Notes: generated by a model not told the origin, from the letters alone. A stretch of 64,000 nt of DNA from Pholiota molesta (GCA_014925825.1 JACGCK010000003.1:620001-684000); one strand, 5' to 3'; positions 1-12,818 are shown, counted from the first letter of the stretch. Numbers and translations: made by a program.

Positions 1-791
1 TTTGAATTGGGGTGTCGCGTGCCGGAGGAGGTGATCGCGGAGGCGGTGGCAGAGCGGCGGCTTACGTTCGTAGAAGGGGACGGCCCGCGGAGGATGTGCT
101 GGGCGACCTCGCACAGGAACTCGCGTCGGGCGGTACGCTGCCAGTGCGGATATGTATACCGGCGCTGGGGGCGCCTGCGTGGGGAGATTCGACGCCGCAT
201 GTGTGTTATTCCATTAAGTTTCTACGTAATGTACTACGTATACTAATGAATCAGGGCGTACTGTACTTCCTGCATGCGCTGCGGGCGCTGCTGCGGACGC
301 ATACGCACGGATGCGCTTCGGCGGGCCTGGCGCCACATATGTCCGCAGCGGGGTGGGGCGGAGCAGGGTGGGTGGACAAGCTGGGTTGGGCGGCGGACGG
401 CGCGTTAACGGTGGCAGCATTTAGCGGTGCGTTTTCGCGTGCGTATATGGCGCGATTGTAGCTAATGAACTGCGTAGCGAACCCCGCGTTGGCAAGCATG
501 TTTCCTGGGCACCATGGTCTGCTGCAGACACATCGACTGCCGGCGCCACACACGCTGGGTGCGCCGAGCGACCGGTTTTCGACGCTGCGGGGGCTGGGGG
601 GAAGCGGGGAGAACAACCTAGCGTTCCGGTGCACGCGCAAGCGGCTGGTGTTCGAGACGCTGCACCTGGACGTGGAGGGTGGCACGGGGGAGCGTCGGAC
701 GGCGCCAGCTGGGACGACGGCGGCGACGCCGCGGGCGAAGAAGGAGAGCGCGAAGCGTGTGGGGTTTTCAGCGGATGTGTACGAGTTCTAG
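1..791 (+). CDS. ELP4: Elongator complex subunit 4 (PAXNEB family), 3' part
   Basis: This is the C-terminal part of Elp4, a RecA-like ATPase-fold subunit of the Elp4-5-6 ring of Elongator, which modifies wobble uridines of tRNA. The visible exons are about 74-200, 255-425 and 477-791, separated by introns 201-254 and 426-476, both with a CTAATGA branch-like site. The spliced protein shows family landmarks in order: IPALGAPAWGD, FLHALRALLR, HHGLLQTHRLP, NLAFRCTRKRL and FETLHLDVEGG, ending in a short tail at DVYEF. Positions 1-80 read as Elp4-like protein (FELGCRVPEEVI) in another frame from the one used after about 90. One base therefore seems to be missing near 76-95, or an unusual splice lies there. 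The 5' end lies outside the window. Confidence 0.85.
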
Positions 792-870
792 TAGATCAGT
801 GATGCAACGATCAATGTTTGTGTGTGTTTGGGTGGGGTGTAAAGTTTGGGCGTGGTGAGCGTGGGCCTCA

Positions 871-3800
871 ATGCTCTCTCCAACAGACGATGGCCACCGC
901 CGCCCCTATGCCCGCCACCGCCCCTCCGACGACGACGCCCTGAACGCCATGCACAACGCCCCAGACGCCCCCCACGGCCCCCCGCCCCTCTCCTCCGCCT
1001 CCTCCGCCTCCACACGCTCCTCCGCGTACACCTCCGTCGGCAGCGCCCTCGCATACACCGACTATTCCAACGTGCACGTCGCCTCCCCCGACGACGACCC
1101 CCACAGCCACGCCCTCCCTGTACCCAGCGACGCCCTCGCCCAGATGCTCGCCCGCGATCCCGCCCAGTCGTCCTCCGCACGCGGCCTCCTCCCCCGCAAC
1201 GCCGATAGCTCGCGCTGGTCAGAGTCCTACTCTGCTAGCGTGCGGTCGCGCTCCTCCTCCCTCGGCAATGGGCTCGCGTCCACCGCCCCACCGCCCCTGC
1301 CCTCCCACGACACCCCCATTTCCCCCCCTCTTTCCCAGAAGCCCAGCTACGATCTCACTTGGCGGACTCATGACGAAAAGGACCTCATGTCCGAAGAGGA
1401 GACGGACGACGAGCCGGGTCTTGACTCCCTCGAGGTAGATGATGATGATGACGACGACAAGGAGGACGACGAGCGCACTTCCGCCGCGGTCATCGCAGAC
1501 GAGGGTAAGGGGCTCATCGTCCATGGCGACAATGTCCCCATCAGCCAGCTCCATATCCAGCCAGGTGCGCTTCCTCATCCGTCTGCCCAAAATCTAATCT
1601 TAAACATCGTACAGGAACAACCCATCTCTTAATAGGCTCATCTTCCACTCCCAACGCTGTACCTGCCTTCTTAACTTCTATTATGCCCCAGATCGCCCAT
1701 AGTCTCCTTGCGCTCGATATCTCCGCCAACTTCCTCGGAGCCCTGCCACCCGTTTTGTCCATCTGCGAAAATCTAGAAGAGCTCAATGTCGCCGCAAACC
1801 CCCTTAGAGTCCTCCCTGTCTTTCTTGCAGAGCTCACAAATCTCCGCGTTTTGATCGCAGATTCTACTGGCATCAGCACGCTCCCTGATGCCCTAGTTGA
1901 TCTTGACAAGCTCCATACCATCAGCATCCGACGTAATAAACTCAATGTACTACCCAGCTGGCTCTGCCTCCTTCCCGCTCTTCAGACTCTCTGCATTGAT
2001 ACCAATCCATTCCTAGGGCCCTGGAAGGCCCTTGTCGATCCTCTCCTAGCCAAAGTCCCTTCCACTCCCATCTATCCTCCTTCCACCCCCATGCTGCCAA
2101 ATTCGGCAAGCCTCCAAAGTAACCCTGACACCGAAACAGATGGCACTGACACTGATGACTTGTCGGACCATGACAGTCCGCACCAGAACCACTTTTACCC
2201 TACGCATGAAGAAGAAGATCACACGATCACTCCAGCGCGTTCTTCCCTTTCGCGAGCGACCACGTCTCCTTTACCGGTCTCACTACCCGTACCGCACCCG
2301 AAACCACTTGTGCGCACACGCACCACCCCCAACCGCGCCTATTTTGAAGGCACGCGCGCGAAAGTACCACCTTCTAACGACAGCTCACTTGATCCACGGG
2401 GCCAGTACCCAACCGTGGGAAGAAATCAAGACGCGGCTGGCGAGCATGAAATCCGCAAGATGAAGAGCGCAGGCGATCTGCGCCGGAGCAAGGTCGCCAA
2501 CCCGGGCGCGCCAGAGAACGAGATGCCGCTGCGCCCACCTTTGATGAAATACTCGAACTCGCTGTCGAGCACGAATCTGCTGAGCGTTGCCCCCTCTCCT
2601 TCTCTGGCCGGCACACCGGCAGATTCATACCCGAAGCGCTTCGCAAGTCTTGGGCCAAACTCACAGTTCATGGCACCCGCGCGCGGCGCGCCACCCAATG
2701 CGGCTCGACCGCAGCTAAGCCAGTCGATGTGGGATAGTACCTCGGCAAACGCGACGTCTCCCAGCATGGAACCCGATCGGGCGTCGTCGTATATGCCACC
2801 CCACCCGCCACCGCTTGTGCAGAAGGCAGAGAGCTATGACAACGGCAAGGTGCGCGGCCAGCGGCCATCGAGGGAGAAGAGCAGCCGGTGGGGATTCCTC
2901 AAGAAAATGTCAATGGGCAAGATCAAGCCGGATACGCCCTCGCCGCCATCGACGTCGCCTGCAGGGTCTCCAAACCCTCCGAGGGTGGCGCCCCGCATGG
3001 TGAGGCCGCATACATCCGGGGGTATGACGGGAGGTAGTGTGCCACGACTTGGGCTGGAGCGCGTGAGCGAGACGCCGCAGATCAATCTGCGGCTTTCGAC
3101 GACAGGCATGCTTGATAGCATGTCAGCTCTGAACGGCTCGCCTTCGTCGAGCTTCATAACACCGCCCCGCATGCAGCTCAATAATGAAACGATGCTCCCG
3201 CCGGCAGCCGCTTCCACGGGCGCCACTGTTTTACCGCCGTCAACAGGTACGAATGGGCTGCTCTCACCGACGACGCTCATGCCCCCGCGCGCCACTAAGC
3301 GCCGTAGTTTCCTTCCCGTCGAAGCCCCAGGTATGATGGCGGTGAGTATCCCAGAAAACTCGCCATTCGTCGCGGGCGTCGTCCTCGCGCACGACGGCGA
3401 CGAGGCGCCGCCAACTCCAGTCAGCCCGGGCATCGCTGATCACGCGCAGTACATCAAACGCGAGGAAGATCGGGCGCGCGAGGCATATATGCGCGCGCTG
3501 CGCTCGTTGATGGCGTACCTGAAGGACATGCATGACCTTGGAATTGTGCAGCAGGCCGGGCGCACAGGCGCGCGGATCCTTGCGCCATCTGGGGTCGCGT
3601 CTCCGCCCGTCCCCGCTCTTCCAGCTCCCGGTGCGGCACCGGTGAGTGTGTACGACTCGCGAGCGGAATGGGAGGACGGCGGCGCTTCGCCCCCCGAAGT
3701 GCATGCGAACGGCATGTCCGCACGCATGCGGCGACCCACCATCGGCGAGGCGGCGCGCGAGGTGTCGGCGGGTTCGTCGACGCTAGCGTCGTCACTGTCG

Positions 3801-5729
3801 GACAGTGTCGGGCACCTGCGGTCCTCAGATGCGCTGACGGGGATACGCAGCGGGACATCGAGCCAGACACTAAGTGTGGCGACAACGGACAGTAGTGGAT
3901 CGGGCGAGGAGCGCAAGTTCAAGGATGACAAGGGCAAGCGGGCGATGGTCATCCGCGAGATTGTTCTGTATGTGACCTCTCTCTTTTCTTCTTCTTCTGT
4001 GCACCCGGTGTGTGTGGCTAACGCGGATGATCGATCTCCTATAGCACGGAGCGTACATATGTCAAAGGTCTACAAGAGCTGGTGGACATCTATATCAAAC
4101 CGGCGGCGACGCCAGTGAACATACTCGGCGGTGTCGGATCGGGGGGCAAGGACACGGTGGTACCTGGGTCGGAACGCAAGGTCGTTTTTGGAGGCATTGA
4201 CGCTCTCTTCTCATTCCACAACGATAGCTTCCTACCTGCGCTTGAGGGCGCCGCTGCGCCGTTGATGAAGACGCCTGCGGAAATGCAGGACACAGACCAG
4301 GATGGACAGCTCTCCCTCAGTGTGGCTAAGGCAGTCGGGAACATCTTCGTCACACACGCTGCGTTTATGAGGATGTACTCGAGCTATATCAAGTAAGTCC
4401 CATCTCTGTTTTTAAGCTACGCTTTTAGCTTTTAAGCTTTGCCCCTCTTTCGCGAGGGGTAGGGCTAAACGCGGATAGATAGACAAAGTTAAAAGTCAAG
4501 AAAGGCACAGCTAATCACGTTTCCTTTTTTTTTTTTTTTTTTTTTTGCGATGGCACAGCAACTTTGATAGCTCGGTGCAGCGCGTCAAGTATTGGACGTC
4601 AGATAAGAACGCGCCAGGGCCTTCGCCGCCGCAATCGCTTGCAAGCTCACCCAGTACAACGCAGCTCGTGGGTCTCGGGATCAGCATGGCACTCGCGAGC
4701 AGCCCGAACGTCATGTCAGAGTCGTCGCCCGCGGCGACTGGCATCCCGAACCTGACCACGAGCCAACGCAAGCGCATTAAAACATATCTGAAGCGCTGCC
4801 GTCTGAATCCGCGCCATACGCAGCTCAACCTCGAGGGCTACCTCCTACTGCCTGTTCAGCGTGTGCCGCGGTACAAGCTTTTGGTGTGTATCTTTTCTTT
4901 CCGCGATACGGGCTTGTTCAATATTAATCTCATTTTTTGTAGCTAGAGGAGCTGCTGCGGAGCACGCCGCCTACATATGAGTTCATGGATGACCCGCTGG
5001 ATAGGGCGTTGACCGAGATCGCCCTGCTCGCCAATAACATGAACGAGGGCAAGCGCGAGTCTGAATCGCGACGCAAGCTTGTGCAATGGCAAACACGGAT
5101 ACGTGGCAAGTTCCCTAGCCCGCTCGTTCAACCTCATCGGTCAGTACCTTTGACTTTGTTTTGCATCATTCCGCGAAGAAATGACTGTTGCTGATGCGTA
5201 TGCTCATACCACTCATAGCCGCCTGATCATGGACGGGCCCCTATTGCTAACACGAGTTGTGCGCAAATCAGTGATGACCTTCGAGGAGATTAACGCGCAG
5301 GGCGATGCGTCAATAGTGCAAATCGAATGCCTTGCACCGGAGCTGACGCCGAGGCCGCTTGTCGGCATCCTGTGCAACGACCTGCTGGTGCTGTGTCGCG
5401 ACCCATCTGAGGGCCAGGACCCGACGTCGCCTGTTGATCTGTGGGCCGTATTGCGGATGCAGACGCTGCCCCAACCGGCAAGTATCGTGCACGGAAACGG
5501 TATGTCGTATTTTTGGGCTGTATATCCTCAGTGTACTAATTCGTGGCATTGCCTGCCTGTAGCCCTTCGTTTAGTTGACAACAAAGCAATATTATATTTT
5601 GACGCACCTACACCATCTGCGGCTTTGAACTGGTATCGAGGTTGGTTGTCACCTGCACTTTCACATTGACGCATTTTACTGACTATGATTCTAGCCATTA
5701 ATCTGCATATTCCCGCTTCAAAGACATAG
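871..5729 (+). CDS. Leucine-rich-repeat Rho guanine-nucleotide exchange factor (LRR-DH-PH)
   Basis: Exons: 871-1564, 1615-3967, 4045-4392, 4559-4883, 4943-5139, 5219-5499, 5563-5640, 5695-5729; all phases close, giving about 1436 aa. The N-terminus is Ser/Pro-rich with an acidic run (D/E) around residues 190-205. From about residue 255 come several leucine-rich repeats (LLALDISANFL, LEELNVAANPL, LHTISIRRNKL). A long low-complexity linker follows. From about residue 1010 the sequence is a Dbl-homology domain (IVLTERTYVKGLQELVDIYI, LLLPVQRVPRYKLLLEEL), followed by a PH-like segment (LIMDGPLLLTRVV) to the end. DH domains catalyse GDP release from Rho or Cdc42 GTPases; the LRRs suggest membrane or scaffold targeting (inference). 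The start at 871 is the first in-frame ATG of the long ORF. The third intron is long (166 nt) with a T22 tract. Confidence 0.85.
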
Positions 5730-6057
5730 TTATAACCTCAATGGATTCGCTTTTAAAGGTTTTTTTTTATCTGTGTTGTCGGCCACTGTATTTTCATCTC
5801 GCTAGAGCTCGACATTTAATTATTATATCTGCTTTCTTTTTCGTTTCGTTTACACATCGCGTGTTCTATCATTCTCTCAACACGCTTGACTTTATTAACA
5901 CAAATTCGAATGCAATGCAATATATACTTAGGACATCAGATCATGAGTATTAAGTCTGACTGGGATACAGGTAACAGTTTTATGTACAAAGAAAACAAGG
6001 TATAAACCATGGGATACTAATGCTCGTATTAACTCAGCGATAGACCCAAGATAAAAA
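5730..6057. other. Intergenic, convergent 3' ends
   Basis: AT-rich stretch between the ends of the RhoGEF gene and permease copy A, which point at each other. No ORF with protein similarity and no repeat was seen; it probably holds both 3' UTRs. Confidence 0.6.
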
Positions 6058-8564
6058 TTACATCTGAAAATAAAATCAAGAAATGTTACTCAAAAAAATG
6101 CAATTTGCTTACCAGCCACTGCCAGAAAGCCTCCAACTTGTTCGCTGGAGGTGGGTCATCGTATCTAGATCATGAATTCAATCAACGATCTCGTCATGCG
6201 CGAGTCAAAAAAGATTGCGTACGTCTCTTCTTCGATTTCCTTGATGTTGGTGACGAAATCCATCTCATGTGGTTTCTTGATTGCCTCACGGTAGTAGTAT
6301 TTGGCGCCGGTATATAAGATTGGGAAGAGGACTAATGGGAGGTAATTGGTGACAAAGACGTCCGTTGCCCAGTTTCCTTTAAGGAAGACTGCCCATCCAC
6401 TCAACTGTATGCATTTTTATTTAAACAGCCAATATCAAGAAGAAAAAAGCATGAGGACGCACAATGGAGATGATGATGCAAGAGGACGCCGCATAATAAG
6501 CCGCGAATGGCTGGAGTCTCGAGGAGAACGGCAGCGTTTTTCTGTCGAAGCCCTGTGCCTTCATGCCTTTGTAGAATCGAATGTATGTGAAGCTGATTCC
6601 GAACCAGGTCATCAAACCTGCGATGGCGGTCATGTTGGAGAACCAACCAAATACACGACCCGCTCCAGAAGAGCTCGCCATGTATCCGAGCAGCACGAAC
6701 AAAGAACAGAAAATGACGGAAACGTAAGGAAGTCCACTGCGAGATGTCTTCAGGAAGACCTTTGGAGCATTGCCAGCTGCAGCAAGACCATCTGTCGACA
6801 GACATCATATTGAGAAAACAATATTATAGAAGTAGAAATTATGAACACTGACATAATGCCCGAGAGCTCGTGTAGAGATCACTGGAGGCGGCCGACCATG
6901 CAGATGTCAAAAGACACGCATTGATAATCTGTCAACTAAAATTAGCGGATCGGCATATGGGTGTCAGCATAACTTTATTTACGGATGGCAGGGATTTGAT
7001 TCCAGCACGCTGGATAGCAATGACGAATGGAGAAGCTGCTGCGGTTCCCGCTGTCTCCTTAAGGTTGAGTTGTTTGTCGTTGGAAGGAACCAAGAGACCA
7101 ATGACCGTGGTACCACAGACGTAGAAAAGGAGAATACCTAGTTGAGCAAAGGGCTATAAGAATATAGGACACTCGTGCCGTATTGTTCGGACTTACGAAT
7201 GTAAACTCGCTTGATTGCTTTTGGAATGTTACGTCTTGGGTTCTTTGCTTCGCCAGCAGCGATCTGTCGAGGAAAAACCTTAGCGCGTTCATCAACTTTT
7301 ACCTGTCAAATAGACATACAGCAACAATCTCGGTTCCAATGTATGAGAAGGCTGCCTGCGTCAAGACAGCCCAAAAGCCCAAGAATCGTCCCTTGGATCC
7401 TCCAATACCATTGAACTGTACGAAGGGGCCCGGGTTTTTCCAGAAGCGGAATCCAAGTCGATCGTGGTTAGGACCGCCTGTCCAATAATAAGTAATCGCA
7501 AAAAAAAAAAAAAATGCTGAAATCTAGCTACATACCACCGAGGTCGAGCACAATTCCCAGAATGATAAGACCCGTAATGGTGATGACTTTGATAGAGCTG
7601 CAAATTTAGATGCCATAGTCATGCGTCAACATTCTGTCTCGGGCATCGCCCTTGCGTCGGATTAGCAATGAAGAACTCACGCAAAGACGAATTCGGCCTC
7701 TCCGTATGCACCTGGGGATTGATAAAGTGAGCTAACGTGGTACTGCGCAAATTCAATAACTTACCTGCTCCAAGTAGATTGATAATGATCACCACAATCA
7801 TGCAGATGGTAATCCAGACCGCAGGATTGATTTCCTTGTTCCAGAACCCAATGAGAACTGACGCGGCACTAAGCTCTGCCGGTAAAACGATAACCCAGTT
7901 ATACCTACGTAGCAGAAGGACATAAGAAGGATGCGTGAATAAAATGCAGTGTACACGAACCAGTAATTCCAGCCCATGGTGAAAGAGAAGGCAGGATCCA
8001 CAAAACGCTCAGCTAGCTTGATATGTCCTCCAGGGATAGGAAGAAACGCAACCATCTCTCCCAAGGAAACCTAGGTTCACTGTAAGCGAATGGTAGAACA
8101 AAAATTAACGAACTTGAGTACCATCACAGAGAAGCAAATGGTGCCCATAAACAGATAACCCAATAGCAGACCTTGTCGGAAGTTAGGTGGAACCGTATTT
8201 TCTGTCATTAATGGCAGTAAATCTTACCAATTGGACCGCCGTTTTCGAGGGCACCCGCAGTTCCAAGGAAGAGACCTAGAAAGGAAAATCTTAGAATACA
8301 ATTCATGGGGATGCCCTGCTTCTACTCACCTGTACCAATGACACCGCCGATACTAGCAAAGCGAAAATGGTTTAGAAATGATAGAAATGAATAGCGCAAA
8401 AGAAAAATCTACCTAATCATCGCAATATGTCTGTTTTTCAGCTGGCGCACGAGCTTGCGCTCCCCGGTCAGAGGATCGACGGGTCCTCGCAGGGACTCTG
8501 TGTCTGAGCCTTCATTCGAGCCTTTGGCCATGTCAGCGGCAGCGGCTTTCTCGTCGCTTGCCAT
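6058..8564 (-). CDS. Amino-acid permease, APC/YAT family, copy A
   Basis: Sixteen exons on the minus strand: 8564-8413, 8352-8330, 8275-8228, 8171-8122, 8070-7961, 7904-7765, 7711-7681, 7597-7536, 7477-7320, 7263-7197, 7137-6983, 6928-6853, 6791-6463, 6404-6223, 6164-6113, 6063-6058. Together they give 546 aa with all phases closing. A hydrophilic N-terminus precedes the family hallmark LKNRHIAMISIGGVIGTGLF at the first membrane helix; further signatures are IAAGEAKNPRRNIPKA and SRALYGLAAAGNAPKVF. About twelve membrane segments are expected, with import of amino acids across the plasma membrane. The last exon is only 6 nt (ATG plus TAA). It is followed on the same strand by copy B, and a third copy lies at 35-37.6 kb. 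Substrate cannot be told from sequence. Confidence 0.9.
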
Positions 8565-9552
8565 AATTGTGAATGTATGTGGGAGCACGCGAGAAAGGAG
8601 GGGGAAAGATCATCGAAACTGAATAGAGTACATATAAATACTCTCTATCGCCAACAGGGGCAGTGCCAAGTGGGGTACTTTGAATCCGGGGGAAAGTATC
8701 CATAATGATCCGAGCGATGGCGTTGACATCCAGACATTAATGTCATGCAGCATTGGGACTACCGTTCAGATACATATTTCTGAGCCCAGTCCACGTTATC
8801 CAGTCTCGACACAATATCCAACAAACATTTTGCTGCAGACCGAATCGTATATCAGCGCCGAGAGGCCGTTCTGATGTCCCCGTTCCATTTTTGCAGAAGA
8901 AGAAGAGAAGCGCCGGGACAGATGAGTATAGTTGGAGTTCAACTACGTAGCGCCGTCATCACGTGGAATATTCCCCCCAACTTAAAAGCTCATGCATGAT
9001 AAGCTCGTATCAAATGGGAGATAGCCTCGGCCCTCATAGCCAAGGAAATATTAACAGCCATCAGATAGCCAGAGATAACCTCTGCTCATGATAACCAGTA
9101 TTTCATGGTGTATCAGGGTGTAATATCTAGAGGGTGATGGGTGCATCTTCACAAGTTAACAGATAGTAGCATCGCAGGCTTGCGAATCGCAGCCATTTAT
9201 GGAGCATGTGCAGCATCTTGGCAGTACCACTCCACAACATCGAACCAGGAGTCACGCAACGAACACGCGCTTGTTTCGCAGCAGACTCACAGCAAATAAT
9301 CAAACGGTTCGAATTTGATTTTTTGAACAAGCATTCATCATGATGTGCCGTACTGATGGGTGCTCCGGCAGAATTAAAACCTGAGATGCCTCTTCCCTGA
9401 TCGTGAACAAAGTGGTGTAATAGATAGAGGAGATTGGAGATTGAAGTGGCTGCCATCTATGGCCCCATCTCTCAAGTTTCCGGAAAGGATATGTATAAGA
9501 GAGCCTCTCCGGCCTTCGGTACGATGTGAGGCATTGTGAGCGACACCGATAT
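8565..9552. promoter_or_regulatory. Permease A upstream region with clustered GATA motifs
   Basis: Between permease A (start at 8564) and the 3' end of permease B. No gene seen. Five GATA cores lie within about 100 bp at 8998, 9020, 9064, 9073 and 9090, roughly 430-530 bp upstream of the start codon. In fungi GATA factors drive nitrogen-regulated permease genes, so control by nitrogen source is plausible, but the motif is short and this is inference. Confidence 0.4.
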
Positions 9553-12063
9553 TTACATCTAGATCACAAATACTTAGCAAAGCGATGAAAGAAGCACAAG
9601 ATCACGCTTACCAGCCATCTCCAAACCGCCTCAAATATATTTCTAGGAGGAAGCTCGTCGTATCTGAATAGAGAGAAAATGAGCTATGTCTGAAGTGAGT
9701 CCAAAAGACATCCGACAGTAAGCTCACATTGCTCCTTCAATCTCCTTGATATCCGTAACAAAATCCATTTCCAGTGGGCTCTTGACAGGTTCTTTGTAAT
9801 AGAGTTTAGCGCCCACATAAAGAATTGGAAAGAGGATTAGCGGAAGATAATTGGTCACAAAAGTATCCGTAGCCCATCCGCCTTTGAGAAATACCTCCCA
9901 ACCGCTTATCTCAAATATGAGGGCCAGTCCAGATTCAGAACATGTAGCAAACGTTGGCATAACGATCGAGAACTCACGAATGAGACAACCAAGCATGCAA
10001 TCGAGGCGTACCATGCAGCATAGGGCTGAAGATTTGAATGATACGGAAGTGTGCGTCTGTCGATTCCTTGAGCCTTTAGGCCTTGGTAAAAGCGTAGGTA
10101 TATGACGCCAATACCAAACCACGCCATGAGCCCAGCGACGGCGGTCAGGTTGGCAAACCAGCCAAATACGCGCCCGGCACCTTCTTCGGTGCCCATGTAT
10201 CCAAGAAGTGCAAAGAGGGAGGTGAATATGACCGCCGCATATGGCAAGCCATTTCGAGATGTCTTCAGGAATATTTTTGGGGCATTTCCAACGGCAGCTA
10301 ATCCATCTGTAGTGAAATCAGTGAGACTCGTAAATAGCAGAATGAGCGATAGTGTTTGGACAGTGTTACAAAGTACTCGTGAACCAGTGTAAATATCACT
10401 AGACGCGGCAGATGATGCTGACGTTATAAGGCAGGCATTAATAACCTTTTTTTGAAAGGTCAAATAGGCATTGAGCGCTGTGACAGCGACTGGTCTTACC
10501 GATGGTAGAGATTTGATTCCTGCGCGCTCGATAGCGATAACGAATGGAGATGCCGCAGCAGTGCCCTTCGTTGAAGCAAGGTTCAATCCCGGTGAGTTCG
10601 ACGGTACAAGAAGGCCAATGATGGCTGTTCCCAGGATATAGAAAAGCAGAATACCTGCAGGTGTATTTGTAATTGATTAGGGCTTCATAGAAAGCAGAAC
10701 ACTCACGGACAGAAACTCTATTGATGGCTTTAGGAATATTGCGCCTAGGGTTCTTGGCCTCTCCAGCCGCGATCTAAAGAGAGGATTGTTATAATAGATT
10801 AAAATACCTCTATAATTCAGAAATATCCTACAGCCACTGTTTCTGTTCCAACAAACGAAAACGCGGCTTGCGTCAAGACTGAACAATAACTCAAGAACCG
10901 TCCTTTTGCCCCTTGAATACCGTCGAATTGAACAAATGGTCCTGGATTCTTCCAGTATCGGAATCCAATGCGATCATGATTAGGCCCTCCTATGCAATAA
11001 CAGGTCAACGTCAAAGAAAAAAGTGCGCGTGATCTCTATTCTTACCGCGGAGATCAAGTATCACACCAAGGATGATGAGGCCGGTGATTGTGATGACTTC
11101 AATTGAACTGTACAATAAATTGAGCTTCTAAGCAGCCGAAAGAGGTTCCGACTTACGCAAAGACGAATTCAGCTTCTCCGTAAGCACCTACACTCTTGTT
11201 AGCTTTGATTTCCATTTCCTGGTGTCGTAAACCACCGCCGCACTGACCTGCGCCCAACAAATTGATAGAGATGACGACTGCCATGAGTATTGTGACCCAA
11301 ACTGCTGGATTAATAGTTTTGTCCCAAAAGCTGATTAGAACAGAGGCAGCGCTAAGCTCCGCTGGTAGAAGTATTGTCCAATTATACCTGAATAGTACAA
11401 TGTAGTTGAGCAAAGTGATGAACGACTGTGCACGAATTACTGCTCCGCCTACCAGTAATTCCATCCCATGGCAAACGAGAACGCAGGGTCAACAAAACGT
11501 TCAGCTAGCTTGATATGTCCTCCAGTAATAGGCAAAAATGCTATCATCTCGCCCACAGATACCTGGGAGCTGAACATCAGTAAACTTTCATTATGACTTC
11601 AAAAAAAATACACGCCATGACACAATAGCATATGGTACCAATTGTTGTATATCCCAGCAATAGTCCTGTAAAAAGTATATTTCACTGGATAACTTACATA
11701 AGAAAATGATATCTACCAACAGGGCCACCACTCCGAAGGGTGTTTGCTGTGCCCAAGAACAAACCTTACAATATGATGATAAGTAAAGCATTGCAGCTGT
11801 TCTCGTTGATTAACCTGTTCCAATGACTCCTGCAATACTGGGAGTGACAGTTTTCAGGGCGTATATAAAGATAGGAAGAAAAGTAGTGCAGACCTGATCA
11901 TAGAAATATGTCTGTTCTTCAACTTGCGAACGAGTTTGTACTGTCCAGTCCGAGGATCAATAGCTGGGCCATTGCTAACCAGCATTTCAGGGTCTGGAGA
12001 ATCTGCCCCATCGTCTTTATGGTCATAATCGTTGTTCTTTTCCTCTGTTTTCTCGTTCTCCAT
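9553..12063 (-). CDS. Amino-acid permease, APC/YAT family, copy B
   Basis: Tandem paralogue of copy A with the same exon pattern: 12063-11894, 11837-11815, 11764-11717, 11665-11616, 11562-11453, 11387-11248, 11187-11157, 11107-11046, 10989-10832, 10773-10707, 10654-10500, 10445-10370, 10306-9978, 9909-9728, 9663-9612, 9558-9553. This gives 552 aa; every internal exon has exactly the same length as in copy A. Landmarks: LVRKLKNRHISMISIAGVIG, FRYWKNPGPFVQFDG, IAAGEAKNPRRNIPKA, FGWFANLTAVAGLMAWFGIG. The N-terminus is longer and acidic (MENEKTEEKN). Intron 11615-11563 appears to start with GC (GCGTGT) instead of GT; the nearest GT alternatives break the frame or drop two residues. Plasma-membrane amino-acid uptake is inferred from the family. 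Confidence 0.9.
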
Positions 12064-12818
12064 GAGTGGGCGTCCTAAAGTGGGGCGAAAACAGGGAGAG
12101 GGGAAGGGTGAGGTGCGTGCGTAGACTACGGAGCGACTAGATAGAAATGGGTGGGAATAGGTGAGAATACTTCTTATTATTCATGGTCGCCAAACTAGGA
12201 CTTTGTCAAGAGGGGTTTTCGAGCACACGATTGACATCAGGATACTATAATGGACACCAGTGGATATCTCAGAGCTTCAAGAGCTTTACGTGACAGATCG
12301 AAAGAGATCTTTCGCATAAATCCCAAATTTCAAGACGAGACTGCTCTCAATTGCAGATAAAAGAGGCCTGCGATTGTACCACGAGAAGTATAAGTATCAG
12401 AGATAAGACTAAGTATACGCAGAAGAAGTTCGTTCAACGCGCGAGATTTACATGCCAGAGTTATTCTTGGAAGGTGCAGAGACTTTTGAAGAGCCCACGA
12501 GTAACACCTATTCAGCGTGAGTGAAAGCTTTCGGAAGGGGTGCTCAGATGCAGATGGAAAGACTCGGAGATGATGGAGGTATAGAAAATGCTGAGTCAGC
12601 AGATGACATTGGATGAACGCCGGTCCGAAGGCTTGCTGTCTACTGAGAACACTAGCACTGTTATCGTGAATCCATGACTGCTCTTATATTGACTTACATG
12701 AATCTGAATCTATGAATTGATTCCCCGAAAGAATTCGACTGGAACAATCCATTATTATCAACCCTTTCTTCAAGACCCCCAACAGCTGTGGACAAATCTA
12801 CATCGATGAACGCTAAAT
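12064..12818. promoter_or_regulatory. Divergent promoter region, permease B / REV7
   Basis: No coding potential seen. It separates two divergently transcribed genes. GATAA motifs occur near 12355 and 12402 (minus-strand gene upstream). Otherwise unremarkable. Confidence 0.4.

Noticed and set aside
12..73. A 62-nt intron (GTGTCG...GTAG) as explanation for the ELP4 frame change
   Set aside because: Splice signals are possible, but it would remove residues that themselves look like Elp4; a missing base is simpler.
788..1180. Arginine-rich minus-strand ORF overlapping the RhoGEF start
   Set aside because: It is a compositional shadow of the GC-rich Ser/Pro coding exon on the plus strand; no family resemblance.
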